Shown here in pieces: positions 46,497 to 59,500 of a DNA stretch of 64,000 nt (position 1 is the stretch's first letter; every line of letters begins with the position of its first letter). The notes under the pieces were generated by a model. That model made no database searches and had not been told where the DNA came from. It saw only the letters and a program-made list of their open reading frames with translations. Origin of the DNA: Lyophyllum atratum (lineage: Eukaryota; Basidiomycota; Agaricomycetes; Agaricales; Lyophyllaceae); NCBI GenBank assembly GCA_014905825.1, contig JACGCN010000037.1, positions 372,001 through 436,000 on the forward strand, written 5' to 3'. Position numbers and translations under genes: made by a program.

Positions 46497-47755
46497 TCAA
46501 CGCCGTCCATAATGGCCAGCCCCTTGTCCGACTTGAGGCTGCTGTTGTGACCAATGACTATGTTGGGCCGCGGCCGCAGCTGCGAGGCCACCAAGCTGGG
46601 CCTGTCCTCCTGGGCCGCCCTGAGCAGGGGGCCCTCCGCCAGGTCCATATGAGTACCCGCCCGGTGACAACATGTGTGAGCCGTAGAGGGCAGGATCATG
46701 CTGGTGGGGCGGTTGATGATGTTGGGCCTGTTGCTGGGGTTGACCAGGGTGATGCCCATACGACCCCCCTGAATATTGACCCGGGGAGGAGGACGTCACC
46801 TGCTGGTGTTGCTGCTGTGGCGACGTTGGCGATCCCCCCAGGGATATCTGAGAAGGAGGCGGCTGCTGCTGATGTTGATGCGACTGCCCCGGCTGGCCTG
46901 AGTTTGGGATGGACAGCGGGGGGATGGACGCGTTTGGGGAGTGAGGTGAGGTTGCGCCGCGGTTGGGGCCGCCTGCAGAGGCTGGTCCAGCAGTGGATGA
47001 GGCACGCCGACGACGTTTGGCACGGGAACCATGACCCGGGGAATCCTCAACGTCATTGTCCTCTTCCTCGTCCTTGGGAATTGGACCAGAAGGGCTTATG
47101 GAAAGACCGCCGGGGAGGTTGCTCGGGGGTGGGGGCCCACCAGTCATGGGCATAGGGGCATTTGTGCGGTTAATAGGAGGACCGATCGGATGGGAGGAGG
47201 GCAGGGCGCCAGGGGGTGCATTGAGACATGCTTGAATGAGGTTCTTGCCCTCGGGCTGGGTGACGAGGGGCTGGAGCTTTGCGGTAGTGAAAGTGTAGAC
47301 GAGGCCAGTCTCTGAGACGACGAGGAGCAGGACTTGGGTGCCAGTGAGGGTAGAAAGTTCGTATGCCTGATGGGGAGGTTAGATATGATGTAGAATATAA
47401 CGGGAAGAAAAGTTACCTTTTTCATAATACCTGTAAATAGGGAATGTGAGAAGGGAAGACACAAAGAGGCGAGGCGAGACATACCTGCTTTCCTTTTGGA
47501 GAACGTTATATGACGTCTCGATTTATCCTGAATAAATTCGATCTTGATCTTGCGTCTGCCGGCCTTCTTGTCGGTTTTGGGCTTCTCATCATCATCGTCG
47601 TCGTCTCCTCCACTGTCTACTGCGTCGTTGTCGTTGATAAACGCGTCTTCACCCACGGTCGGCTGGACGGGCGGCGGCGGATGGCCATCGGCAGGTGCCG
47701 AACCACTGGAATGCATATCAACCGTGCGTTGACGCTTGCTGTTGCGCATCGACAT
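46497..47755 (-). CDS. MCM1: MADS-box transcription factor, SRF/MCM1 type
   Basis: Starts MSMRNSKRQRTVDMHSSGSA at 47755, with an acidic run (GGDDDDDDEKPK) before the MADS domain at about residues 66-125: GRRKIKIEFIQDKSRRHITF, SKRKA, GIMKKAYELSTLTGTQVLLL and VVSETGLVYTFTTAKLQPLV. The GIMKK part is encoded by a 14-nt microexon (47417-47430). The C-terminal half is Pro/Gln/Gly/Ser-rich with long Gln and Ala runs, typical of an activation region, ending GQGAGHYGRR. Known role: binds CC(A/T)6GG sites and recruits cofactors for mating, cell-cycle and developmental genes. Upstream lies a long C/T-rich leader. Confidence 0.93.
47417..47430 (-). other. 14-nt microexon inside the MADS domain of MCM1
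   Basis: GTATTATGAAAAAG on the minus strand, preceded by acceptor TTACAG and followed by donor GTAAC. It joins ...SKRKA-G to AYELSTLTG, restoring the invariant GIMKKAYELS of SRF-type MADS domains. Confidence 0.8.
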
Positions 47756-49356
47756 GATGATGAAGGACGTGAGTTATTGTGTTCGGGACGTCGGTGACTG
47801 AGGGTGCGCAATCGTGGGTCGACCAGAAACGGAAGTTGGAGCCGCGGTGTTAGAATAGGAATGGGACGTTGAGTTATTGTTACCACACGAAGGGCGAAGA
47901 GCCATGGGAAAAAAAGAAGGAATGGACTGACAGGAGTATGCAGCCAACCGAACAAGCGATGGCGGGGAGAGAGGCTGGGGAGCGTCGAGCGCGATGAGGA
48001 GAGGGATTGGATATTTGGGCAGTTACGGACACTGGCCGGAAAAGGAATCCTGGGTGAGGGCGAAAAGGGAAGGTTGATCAGGACTCGTTTTTGAAGTCCC
48101 AACTAAGCCCGGCACATATAAACTCCCATCAACAAGCAAACAAGGCACACCCGGCCATCTCCGTCCGCGCCACTTTGTCTGAATCAAGTCATCACGATAA
48201 CTGCCTCCCAAGCCCACTCAAAGCCACTCAACCGTGCATTCGCTTCCGTCTGTTATTGCTGTCATCCCTGCGCATTCGTGTGCAACCCCACTTTTTCCTC
48301 GCATCCCCTCGTCCAGTGCTGTGTGTTATATGCAACTCGGCTTTTCCGCCTCTCCGGTAAAATCCTCCCACGCTCCCAACGTGACCAGCCACAGCCACGC
48401 CCGATCAGGCAACTCAAGATATAAATCGGGACACCTCCCCTCATAAGCCGCTGCACAGCGGTGCACATGTCCTCACCTCGCTGCTTCTGTGCCTACTGTC
48501 CTCCACTTCGCCGTTAGATCGCTCCCCACGCCTCCTCTCCCGAGTCACCTTCGTCCTCACACGCACATTTACCATTTCGACGTTTTATGAATCATGCTCG
48601 CCCGCCATCACTACAGCAACGAGCGACATCTGAACCGACGTCATGCCATCACATAACCCTCGTTCTTGACGGATTCTTCGAACAATCACCCTACCCTGAA
48701 TAACTGCGCAGTTGTCTTGATCCTGTCACCCAGCTTCTCCCCCCAGAACCCTGACGAGTGACTCATTGCAGTCCTGGCATTTTTTTAATCGAATAGATGC
48801 ATAGTAGAGAATACAAACAGATCCAAGATATACGGAATACGAATATACACAACTGCAGATAAGCATAAGAAACCACGTTTGCGCAATCAATGGCGACTAC
48901 GTAGTATACCGGAGGGAGGTGCGGCGCGCGGGGGTATATCGAAATTGTCACCCCAATTACAAATGTCATGTCAAAGAATAGCAGCCCGATATTGACAATA
49001 GAGTTTCTTGTTCTTCCTTTCTACCAATGCTCTCCGGCACCGTAAGATCAGGTCAGATCCAGGGGTGTCTGTAAATCGCCGCGAACATGCACGACATATT
49101 CACTTACGCCCCAGCACCGCCCCAATCTGCGGGATACCGAAGATGGCGCGACGCGCTCTTTACTATTCGCTCCTAGTCGTCCGCTGGTCGTCTTCTTCAG
49201 CCTTCGGTCGTGTCCTAGTCGTTTGGGCCGGCGGTCTTTACATCGTTAAGCCAGCGAGTCCACGCGTCTGCCATTTCCTGTCGTTGAGCAAGAAGGGGGG
49301 AAGCGATAGAAGCTCCCTTTCACTTGGCCTCCCCGGGAGTATCATGTTCCCCCAGG
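47756..49356. other. intergenic: MCM1 promoter/leader and Red1-like 3' region
   Basis: 1.6 kb. The stretch 47760-48560 is strongly purine-rich on + in part, that is, C/T-rich in the direction of MCM1 transcription, as in long leaders of regulatory genes. Open frames here are compositionally biased and have no motif. Confidence 0.4.
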
Positions 49357-52300
49357 TCAAGGCGGTAGTGGAGGCCCGAGTGCGGCGAGTATGTTGGCGA
49401 CCCGCTCCTCGAAGCCCATTTGGGAATTCCTGAGGCGGACTTGCTGAAATGCCGAGGACATCTTGGAGTACGAGACACCGTTGTCGGCGAGCCAGTCGGA
49501 TGGCAGCGTGTTGAGGAGATATTCGACTGTGTCTTGATCTGCAAAAAAGAAGGCGATGAAGATGGAAGTAAAGAAGAGGAATAGAGAACGAGGGCGAGGT
49601 CAGGAAGAAAGGAGAAGAGATGGGAAAAAAATGTTGCATGAGCTGATCCAAACAATCAGGAGACCCACAGCCACGTACCACTGGGCTCAGCTCCACCGCC
49701 GCGACCGTGTCCCGCGATCCGACTAAGATGCACATCCTCGCACCCCTCATCGCGACACACACCCCCTCCCGGCACTTCATACTGGCAGATCCGCTTCGAC
49801 GGATCCAACAGCTTGCTGGCTGTAGCTAATTTTAGTTGCCTGAGGTCCGGAAGCATGAAAGCAGCAGTATCGGTATGAAAGGGGTAAACAGAAGCTGTGG
49901 ACGGTGAAAACGAAAGCGAAGAAGCAGAAGACGAAGAAGAAGGGGTCGTAAAAAAGGAAAGGTTCGAAGAAGAAGCGAGGGACGAGGAGTTAGAAGTGGA
50001 CGCAGACGAGGAAGAAGATAAGAAAGAAGAGGGGTCTATGACGCTGTCTGTGTACGATGGTCTTGCGCGGGAGGCTAGAAGAGGATACCACTTGAAAGGA
50101 GAGTCGTAGGTTGAATAATCTTGATCATGTCGCTCTTGAGCTGCTATTGAGTCCTCCAATGGGGCCTGATTTGCGACGGCTTTTGGGAGGGCTGGCAGTA
50201 TTGCTGAGAACTACGAAACAGCACACGTCAGTAGCGGTAAAGTAAATGGGAAGTGAACCCAACAGAATCGGGTCCAGCCACCGAAGGAGTAAAACAAGAC
50301 GAACTCCTGGGACGCACCTGTGTCGACGTTGACGGGTCGACGTCGACGGTCGTTCTTGCCGCTTGATTGTCCGAAGTGACCTAGTAAACACCAACAAAAC
50401 GCAGATGCAAACCAATGGAAGCCGAAGCGAACCGAGAAGAAAAAAAGCAAACAGAGAAAAAAGACGTCAGGACTGCGGGTAGGAGATGTTCGCTTTACAG
50501 CAAACGAAGGGAGAAGATCCTTGCCGCATGTTTTTGCCGGGTCTCTTGATTCAAAACTGCACGTTTCCATATCGGGATGTTGGGAAAAAAGTGAGGGGTC
50601 AATGGAAGACATGGATGGAATCAAAATGGTCGAGATAACCGAGAAGCACCAAAAAAAAGGAAGCAGAATACAGGAACGCACATGCACAGGTACAGAATGT
50701 CGAGTGCGTGGGAACGGGTCGTCGAAGGTTTTCGAGAACAATTAATGAACAGCCACGCGGTCCGGGAAGTGATATTGCGTGATTGTCGAACAGTCAAGCA
50801 TGTCAGGAGCAAGAGATCGGCACATGGAACGGGTTATGATGGAAAGCGAAAAGGGTTTATAAAGCAATTAGTAGGGAGGAGTGAACGGGGGGTGAGGATA
50901 AGAGGTTGTGAGCGTTGACTTGCCTTGGTATCCTGTCTCAGCCTCTGGGGTGGTGTTTGAGGTATGACAAGTGCTATTGCCGGTGACGATATCTAGATTT
51001 TGGTACGGAGAGGGGGGAAAACAGACATTTGCAAGAAGTCAGCCGGAGGTCGGGAGGGCTAGTAGCCGGGAGAATAGAGAACCGATTGGGGGTGTCGCAG
51101 ACGCAGGAGCACTGGAGCTTGGACTGCCCGAAATACTGGCAGAGCCGGTAGCAGAATCAATGTGCCAATCTGCCCGTGAATGTCAGGTCGTGCGGCTCGC
51201 GAAAATATGATGCCAAGAACTTACGGTTGAGAGGTAGGGATTCCGATGGGCCACCGAGTCTATTTTGGAAGTTGGATCCATTGTCTGTCGGAATAGATAT
51301 TGCCATTTCCTCTCGCTTTACTGTCACCGAACTGCTCTCGGTACTGGCACAGGTCTCCGCGATAGCCTTCGCCTGTGGGATGATAAATTTCAACGGCGAC
51401 ATCAGCTAATAGATAGAAACATACCGCAGCCATTTTAGTCAGCCTGCGTTGTTCTCGCTGCGCGATCAACTCTCTCATTTTCTGAATCTCAATCTCCTTC
51501 TCCATTAATGCGGCAGGGGACATGATTCCATTCTGTACAAGGCTGGTGCCAGAAAGTATCGGCGTTGCGGTCGTGATAGGTGGTGTCGCCCAGCCATTTG
51601 AGGTGTTCAAACTAGGAACGGTGGGCCGGGTCGGAGCAGGAGATCCGTAAAGACTGCGCCGTCCTGCGGACTCCGAGTGCCCCATGTCGCGCATGACGAC
51701 ATCCCCGTCGCCTTCTCCTTCACTGTCACTCAGATCGATAATGAATCGACGGGCGTTAGCGATATTGGCAAAGCCAGCTCCTGTTCTCCGCCTGGAGCCA
51801 GAATGCATCCCCGTCGCGTATCCGCCATTGCCGTTGCTTGATAGTCGATTCCCACCATCAAGATCCACAAAATCGGCTGCGACAGGCCGTTTCGCCCCTC
51901 GACGTTGCAAAGCTGGTCCCTCTTGCAGCGTAGGAGTGTCGGACGGGGTATGGGAACCTGACTTGTCGGTAAAAGTTGTCGATGTCGATTCGGTTGATGA
52001 AGGAGGGCACATGTTTGGAGACATGGGCGTATGTGCAGGTTGTGTTGGTGATATAGGAGTGTCCGCAGGCGGTGGAGGACGAGAACTACCGCGAGAAGGA
52101 ATAGAAGGTGTAGTGGTATACTGTTTAGCACCTCCAAGCCCGGGAATTTCATCGACATCCATATCAGTTTCCGGTTGCTGATGCAGGGAACTTGAAGCCG
52201 TACTGACGTCTCCCACATTCGATGATGGCCCAATGGTCTTCAAGAAATCATCAACCGTCTCCGTAGGAACAGACATCTCGATGTCTTGTCTGTTGCTTGA

Positions 52301-53529
52301 CGGGATAGGCATCCCAGGAAATGGAGAAGATGCGGCGGGAGCTGACCCTTGTTTTGACTTTCGTGAAGCAATGACTGCTTTTCGAGCAAGTAGCTCTTGA
52401 CGTCGCTGTTGCTCCATATCATGCAAGGTGCTCGTCGGAGCAGGCTGAGGGGACGCTGGGGTCGAAAGAATACCTTGGACCGAAGAAATCCCAGGAAGCG
52501 GTGGGGGAGACGTGCTGCGTGAGGGCGAATGAGTCGCCTTCTGTGTTGGTGCTTGAGATGACGGATTTAAGTGGCCAATGGAGTATCGTCGTGCTTGAGG
52601 AGGTGGTGGCGGGGGCATCAAAGCCGATTTCTGGCGTTCAGCCAGGAGTGATGTATCTGACCTGTACGGAATGAGGCCCGTGGTGTCGAGGTTCTGAGGC
52701 AGACGCAGGTTCAGTTCGCTGAAGACGTAGTATACTATCTCTCGAGTCAAGCCGCAATCAACAAGGTATTCTGGAGCGACACCCCAGCCAAGGAGGTCGA
52801 GGACATTATCCTTAGCCCTGTCGTACTGAACCTTATTCACTGTTACAGGCCGGTGAGTATACGACGTATAAGATGACAGGAACGACACTTACAAGCTACG
52901 CCCGGCCTCACATGGTCGACATCAATGAGACCACCAGGATCTTGGAAAGCCGGGGCTAGGTCATTCTGCACATGATCCGAGATATCGCCTTGAGTAAGAG
53001 AAACGGAATTGGACATGTTTGGAACGTCTGAAATCCGTTCTGAGAGTGTGGGCTTGGTGTGCAAAGAATATTGCTGTGGTAGCGCTGAGGTAGAAGGAGT
53101 TGTATGTCTTGCATTCCCAAAATTAATATCTGGTGGCGGTGGCAACGGAGCGGGGGAGCGTGGTTTTGGTCGTGCAAGCGTAGGTTCAGGATTTTCTTCA
53201 TCACTAATCTCGCCTTCTTCACGGGTTTGAATCTCAGGAGTTGCCGTAGGCTTAGGTGGGTCGACAATTAGAGTATGAGATATATCGCGCGAGACAGAGG
53301 GGCTCTCCTCCTGACCATAATCAAGATGGAAAGCATTGTCTGTAGGAGGGCGAGATGGAAGGGCGGGAGTCAGTGATGGCTGCGCTTTGCGACGCTTTGA
53401 TTTGAGCGTCAGAAGGGCGGCGGCACGGAGCGAGGAAGCGGGGTCAGATGTGGAGCTAGACGCCGTTGGCTCTGGCAGTGCTGGTGACATTTCAACGTCT
53501 CGCGACGCAGAAAATTGATGATCCGACAT
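49357..53529 (-). CDS. Red1/ZFC3H1-like protein with C-terminal putative zinc-finger (zf-C3H1)
   Basis: Starts MSDHQFSASRDVEMSPALPE at 53529. Long Pro/Ser-rich, mostly disordered N-terminal part with the acidic EEGEISDEENPEP, then NVLDLLGWGVAPEYLVDCGL, a conserved ILDLSDSEGEGDGDVVMRD and a helical MEKEIEIQKMRELIAQREQR near 51480. The zinc-finger follows near 49800: RICQYEVPGGGVCRDEGCED-VH, spacing C-x9-C-x4-C-x3-H. The last exon reads YLLNTLPSDWLADNGVSYSK and ends ILAALGPPLPP. Exons between 50220 and 51240 are not resolved, so I cannot exclude two genes. Family knowledge: Red1 (fission yeast) and ZFC3H1 (human) scaffold complexes that send nuclear RNAs to the exosome. Confidence 0.65.
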
Positions 53530-54547
53530 ATAGAGATGCAACGCAGAATAATAAGCCAAGAAGGGGGGGAAAGATAGAGAGTTGAGACGTCGTCGCCGTC
53601 GAGGAGGAGGTCGAAATGTAAGTCGTAATCGTTTGACTTGTTATTTGTCTGCTTTTCAGAGAGCTCACGTGTTCTCCCGCGCACGGACCCACCTGGAATT
53701 TCCATCACTGTCAGCAAGTGACAGTGCTCATCTTTCTAAAAAAAAAGGTCTACCTGAACGTCCTTTGAAACCTAAGACACGCTAAAGGCATGAGATAACA
53801 AGCAGGAAGAGGCCACACTGCCGCTAAGGCAGCATTCTCAGGCTCTCACCGCGAGGCTGGGTCTAAGAAACGATGCGGACCGGATATATTTCCGTTGTGC
53901 AAGTGGTTATGGCCAGCGCCAAAAAAGACGGAGACAAACATCCATTTCAACGATGACCACGCCTCCGAGTTCGATGACCCACTGGCTTGTATTGTCGAAG
54001 CGCGGAGCGACTTAGGCATGGAGGATGTATCATACTCGTAGAGCAGCCCGTGGAAGTTGATAATTGATGATAACTTGAAATTAATGTGTGCTTATACGTC
54101 TATTCTAACAGACGTCTGGGCCCTGCCAGGGACGTGTACTTAATACTTATACTAACAAGCAAGTTAGTAAGTAAGTAAGTAATAGGTATCGAGACAGTGC
54201 TCACTCACCTCAGCCAGTGACTCTGAGGACGGACTGAGGTGGCATACTCAAGGTATTTAGAAAGTACTAACCAAGATAGAAATCATGAATGGGGTGCTGC
54301 GGCAGCTTGGAATGGAGGTGGCACAGTATCTACTATCAGTGAAACGAGTGATTTGATATGTAGTCCATACTTGGTCCATACCCTCGTCCTTTTGTGCCCG
54401 TGGATGCCCATAATAACTCGTGGGATAGCACAAACTTCAAAGCCTTAGCCTGGGTTCCTGACACAAGTGATCACCAGGTGATCACTATAACATCGTTCGC
54501 AAGGTGAGAACACAACCTTGAACGCCAACCTACAACACCCATTTATC
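53530..54547. other. divergent intergenic region between Red1-like gene and dehydrogenase 2
   Basis: About 1 kb. Holds a short (GTAA)n microsatellite at 54166-54182; no gene supported. Confidence 0.4.
54166..54182. repeat. (AGTA)n microsatellite
   Basis: Just over four tandem copies of a four-base unit (AGTAAGTAAGTAAGTAA), next to an imperfect inverted partner (TACTTAATACTTATACTAAC) at about 54138. Confidence 0.7.
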
Positions 54548-55973
54548 ATGGGGCACGCCCTATCGTCATTGCTCTCAGAGGCCTTCCCTCCCAAGTCTGC
54601 ATTCTCAGCGGACTCAGATATCCCTGACTTGACTGGGTGTGTCGTCATTGTTACAGGTGCGAACACTGGTAAGCCCCTCATATCGCATAATTCTCACCGT
54701 AGCATCCTACTCAAGACTTTCACAGGGATAGGCAAAGAGACAGCGAAGGCTAGTGCAACTGCTCGGCCAGCATATAAAGACATTAACGTCATTGTGCAAC
54801 ACGCTCTCATTACATAGGCCCTTCTTAAACACAACGCGAAGGTTTATATTACCGCCCGTAACCCTGAAAAGGCAGAAGCAGCCATCAAGGATCTGCAGGA
54901 ACAAACAGGACATGAAGCGTCTTTCCTCCTTGTGGACTTAGCGGATTTGCCTACAGTACGGGCTGGTGCTGAAGAATTTATGAGGTAGGTCTTTTTATAA
55001 ATGTCCAAATTTGGCGGAATAACAGGATCCCCGTAGGAAGGAAAAGGAGCTTCATATCTTATTTAACAACGCGTATGTGATTCTCGGGACAGCCAAGTAT
55101 GCTGGATCTATGTCAACGTACTCTGTAGGGGCGTAATGATGCCTTCGGTTGAAGAAACAACAGCACAGGGCTATGACCTTCAGTTTGGCACCAATGTCCT
55201 CGGTCAGTCGCCTCTAGCCCACTCCAAACATCGACTGAACCCTTGCATTCGTGTTTGGCATGATGATATCTAGGTCATTTCTACTTAACGACCCTGCTCC
55301 TCCCAGCCCTCATCGCTGGTGCCAAGAGCCGCCCCGACGGGAAGGCTCGCGTCGTCAACTCCTCATCAGCGGCTCACGTCATGGGCAGCCTCGATTTCAA
55401 CACTTTCAAAGACAGCCCCAGGAGAAGGAAGACTTTTTCTTCTACTTTGTACTCCCAAAGCAAATTCGTGGGTAACTCTACATGATTTACCTAGCTGATT
55501 TGTTTATCTCCTCCCTATCCGATTTGGATAGGGCAACGTCGTATTCTCAAACGAACTCGCCCGCAGATATGCGGAGCAAGGAATTGTTTCGATGGCGCTG
55601 AACCCTGGAAACATTAGTTCGGACCTTCAACGACATTTCGCGAAACCTATCTCGGCCCTACTGGTATGTCTATCTACACTCGGATTGTGGTGACCCCGAC
55701 TTATCTTTCTCAGAAAATGATCCTTTACCCAACAGCTCAAGGAGCCGTGACCCAACTATGGGCTGGTACATCGGCTGAAGGAGCTACGCTCAATGGCAAG
55801 GTGAGCGAAAACAAAGTAATCAATGGCGCATCGAGGTAGTAAGCAGCGCTTTTGTCCCTGCTCAGTATCTTGTTCCATGGGCGCGCATCGGCACTCCCAT
55901 CGCCACAACGCAAGACCCTGAATTGGGGAAGCAGCTGTGGACATGGGCCGAAGAGCAGGTTGCCAATGTTTGA
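54548..55973 (+). CDS. short-chain dehydrogenase/reductase, retinol-dehydrogenase-like (paralogue 2)
   Basis: Starts [20 protein letters not shown] at 54548. The cofactor motif [17 protein letters not shown] spans an intron; then [80 protein letters not shown], the Ser region [16 protein letters not shown] and YxxxK in STLYSQSKF. It ends [16 protein letters not shown]. Exon boundaries correspond to those of the paralogue at 44244-45579, including the intron after NN(A/G), which here has the normal GT donor. Substrate unknown. Transcribed towards the methyltransferase gene (convergent). Confidence 0.88.
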
Positions 55974-56530
55974 ACTTCTTTTCCCATTACGACTACGGGC
56001 TTTCTCGATGGATGTCATGTTCTGCGGATGGACTTACAATTCTTCAAGAACGAACAGCGTAAATGTGGTAGGTACTATAAAATATATGTGTGTGGTTCTA
56101 CTCTGCAAGTCATGCGCCTGCGTCACTCGCGACCAATAGTATAAAAAGACGTCACTGAGCGGAAGACGGGTAAAATGTAGGAGCCTCCCACAGAAAGGAC
56201 ATAGTATAGTACAGTCGTCATCCGCCAGGAAATACAATTAGATAAAGTAGATAACGCAGTCAAAGACAGCAGTTGACGAACTCAAAGTGCTGAACCAAGT
56301 CAGATCAGAGAGGGAACGTGTCCCATCGCAGTCGAAACGCATTAGACATCTATATGGCGCGTAATGAATACGTGTCCTCAGGTCGATGGGCCAGGGAACG
56401 GCGGGCGGTGTTCGGAGGGGGGACGAAAAACAGGGGCAACGCTTTCGGTAGGAAAGGTTGGTGCTCTGGATGCAAGGCGTGACGGGCTTAAGCATGGCTT
56501 ATGTGAAGGGGGACAATAAACCCAATAGTG
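55974..56530. other. convergent intergenic region
   Basis: 557 bp between dehydrogenase 2 and the methyltransferase stop; nothing recognised. Confidence 0.4.
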
Positions 56531-59500
56531 TCAGGCCTTCCAAGCAACGAACACCCGCATTGCTCGGCTCATCCTGCGGGTCGGCGGCAGTAGCGTCGAG
56601 CTGTTTGATATCGACGCTCTTCTCTTCCGTTTTTCCTGCGGAATATGCTTCCCATGGCCATGATCGTTGCTGTCTGCGAAATGGAGCGTGGCTGGGGATG
56701 GCTGTGGTGTGGCATGTGTTCCCGATCCATGATAGATGGAATGGGAATGGGAAGAGACGGCCGCCGTCATTGCGTCTGCTCGCTGCTCGAGCTCCCATTT
56801 ATCCCACTTCTCACACGCTGTTTCGTAGATTTTGTGTTCCGACGTCGGCGAGGATTCCATGACAGACCAAGAGAAACGGTCTTGCAGGGCACTCTCCAGC
56901 GAACACTTATCGCGCATATCCCTGTGCGACCAGAGTCAAGAAACAGAAGAGTATATACAAAGTTCAAAACTCACATCTCAAACTTGCTCAAAAGACCGTC
57001 GAACTCGTCCCTTGTAAGGTCTAGAATAGAGTTTCTGAACGAATCTGACGAGTCTCGGCTGCTTGATGCGGAAGCAATCGACCTCCTGTGTGGCATGTCC
57101 ATGGATCCCGAGCCCGATCGAAAGGGCCTAACGACAGCTCCAGACACTCTGTGTGCCTTGGCCTCGGACTGGTACTGTTCCACCCATTCCCACATGGACC
57201 CTGAGCATGCCAATATCTCGGCAGCCCTGAGTGCGAGGTGCAAATTGAGCGTCTTCAAGTCTAGAGTCATCGTGGTGTTGGGCAGGAATGAGCCACGCTG
57301 CACCTTCGCGCTTGAGAAACCCGGGAACATGCTCTTGGTCAATGGCGAGAGCGCGGTGGCTCGTGATTCATCGAGTGTTATGTATGGAGACGAGTGCTTG
57401 ATGAGGCCTCGAACAGTAACGTAGCGATTGTCTTCTGATATCGGGATCGACTCCTCTTCGAAGCTTTGGGACGCACGACGTGAGCTTCTCTTCTTCATAG
57501 AACGGGGAAGTGGACTGGGGAGAATCGCATCCCGAGCATCGTCTGGATCGGAAATTTGATCTTCCGAATCGTAGAATGTTCCATCCTGCTCTGTGGCACG
57601 GCTGCGACGAGGGACTTTCCGAGGGACGGCAGGGAAATGATATTGAAGCGGTGGGTGGGTCCGAACATCTGAGGAAGGTGGCGATAGTCATTATCAAGAA
57701 TGTTATTGCTGTTACACTGGGACTTACCTTTGAAATGCAATCCTATCGAGTTCGTCAACAAAGCAAGCGGAGAAATATTGATGAACCTCGATTCAAGTAA
57801 CCGTATATAGATGGCCTCCAAAAGCGAGTGGTCTCGTGGATTGGCCGGCGGCTTAGGGGTCGTTCTGAGTAAGAGTGGAACAGGCGGGATACTTGGAGAT
57901 CCGACAGACCCCGGCGAGTTACTTTGCAACCACTGTGAATCCGAATCATGCATAGATAGTGAAGCGGTCAAAGAATAGCCTCTAGACCGCGTTCTTGCTT
58001 TGGGGTTCACCGACGTTTCTAATAACGAGTCCGGGGGCGGAATGCTTCCCACCGAACTCATAATCAGGGACACAGCTGAGCCAGCAAACATTGACCCAAT
58101 TGGCTGAGCTACGAGAGTCCGAGGCTTTGAGGGAGTCATGACGTGCAACTGTGGCCGCGTTGTAGACGGCGCAACAGTGTCGTGGATGGCGACATCCTCG
58201 TCAAAGGGCTGTTCGGATGGGATAGCATAACCACCGATGACTTGAGCTAAAAGTTCTTGCGCTTCTTCCTTCTCAGTTTCCTCGTTGACGATGACCTGCT
58301 CGATGGGCGAGTTGGAACGAGACGGTGTTGCCGGGAATGTAGCCGTTGTGGGAGTCGGAGGCGACCCGCCTAATAGGTAAGATGAAGCCGACGGCCGAGC
58401 ACGCTCTGCCACACTTTCGAGGTCAATCTCTGAATGAGAACGCAAGGAATCACGGCGAGAAGAAAGCCTGGAGGAGCGCTTCTCTATATCAGAGTCGGCT
58501 TCCGAATCACTATCACTGTCAATGAGTTTCCCGGGAAAGAAAAGATCCTCTTCCAGCATCTGATCACAAATGAAGCTTATTTGTATGGGAGAGTAGAGCA
58601 AGGGAGAAGTGATTCACCTCAAAAGCACCGCCAGGTTTCATGACGCGAGATATCTCCTCCAAGATAAAGTCCCACTAACGATACGTGAGCATCCGTATCA
58701 CAGCACTTCGACAAGAAGTACCTTGTCTTCGGGAACACCAAGGGCAATCCGCTTTACATGTCTGTCGGAAGAGTTAGTCTCTTGTAGCCAAATCGTTTTG
58801 CAGATCTCCTACTAACATGAAATCAAACTCCTCATCCGGAAACGGAAGACCTTCAAGACTATTACAGATCGTCAGGGCGGTTCATTACATCATATCAAAC
58901 GGTACACACAAGTTGGCGTGAACCCATGTGATTCTTGAGGCCAGATCGGGTGAACCAACATGCTTCAGGTCAGGTTGCAGCGGAACTACGTCCAAACCTT
59001 TTATAAAAACCCATTTAGTGTCGCTCTTACTTAGATCGTTAGATCATGCCTACCGATGAAATGAGAATTCTAAAATAAAGTTGTAAATGGGATAATTTCA
59101 GATAATGTGCTTTGACACAAACCTGCCAGGCTCTTGCACAGTTCAAGATCCACGTCCCAGTCCCTACCGTCAGACGTCAATATATGGTGAAATAAGTCCA
59201 AGATAGGCAAGCAGAACTCACCACAACCAAGGTCCAACCTGAACAATATGTCAATCACAAGTTCACAATCACGAGCTCCAACGGGACATAGTTACTTACA
59301 CATTTGCAGGTGGCGTCTCAAACACATGCCATGTAAGGCTTTCACAGATGTCCTGACAAAAAGCGGTTTCCCAGACGTCCCTGTGCCATCGTATGAGATA
59401 AACCAGATGCATATGAGAATGAGGATGAGGCGAGAGGGATGGATGGCAGATGGAAATGGATACACGGACGTGGGGCAGACCATAATGACCTTCGTCTTAG

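Noticed and set aside
46178..47155. 325-codon + strand frame opposite MCM1
   Set aside because: It is the antisense shadow of the Gln/Pro-rich MCM1 C-terminus, whose low-complexity codons keep several frames open.
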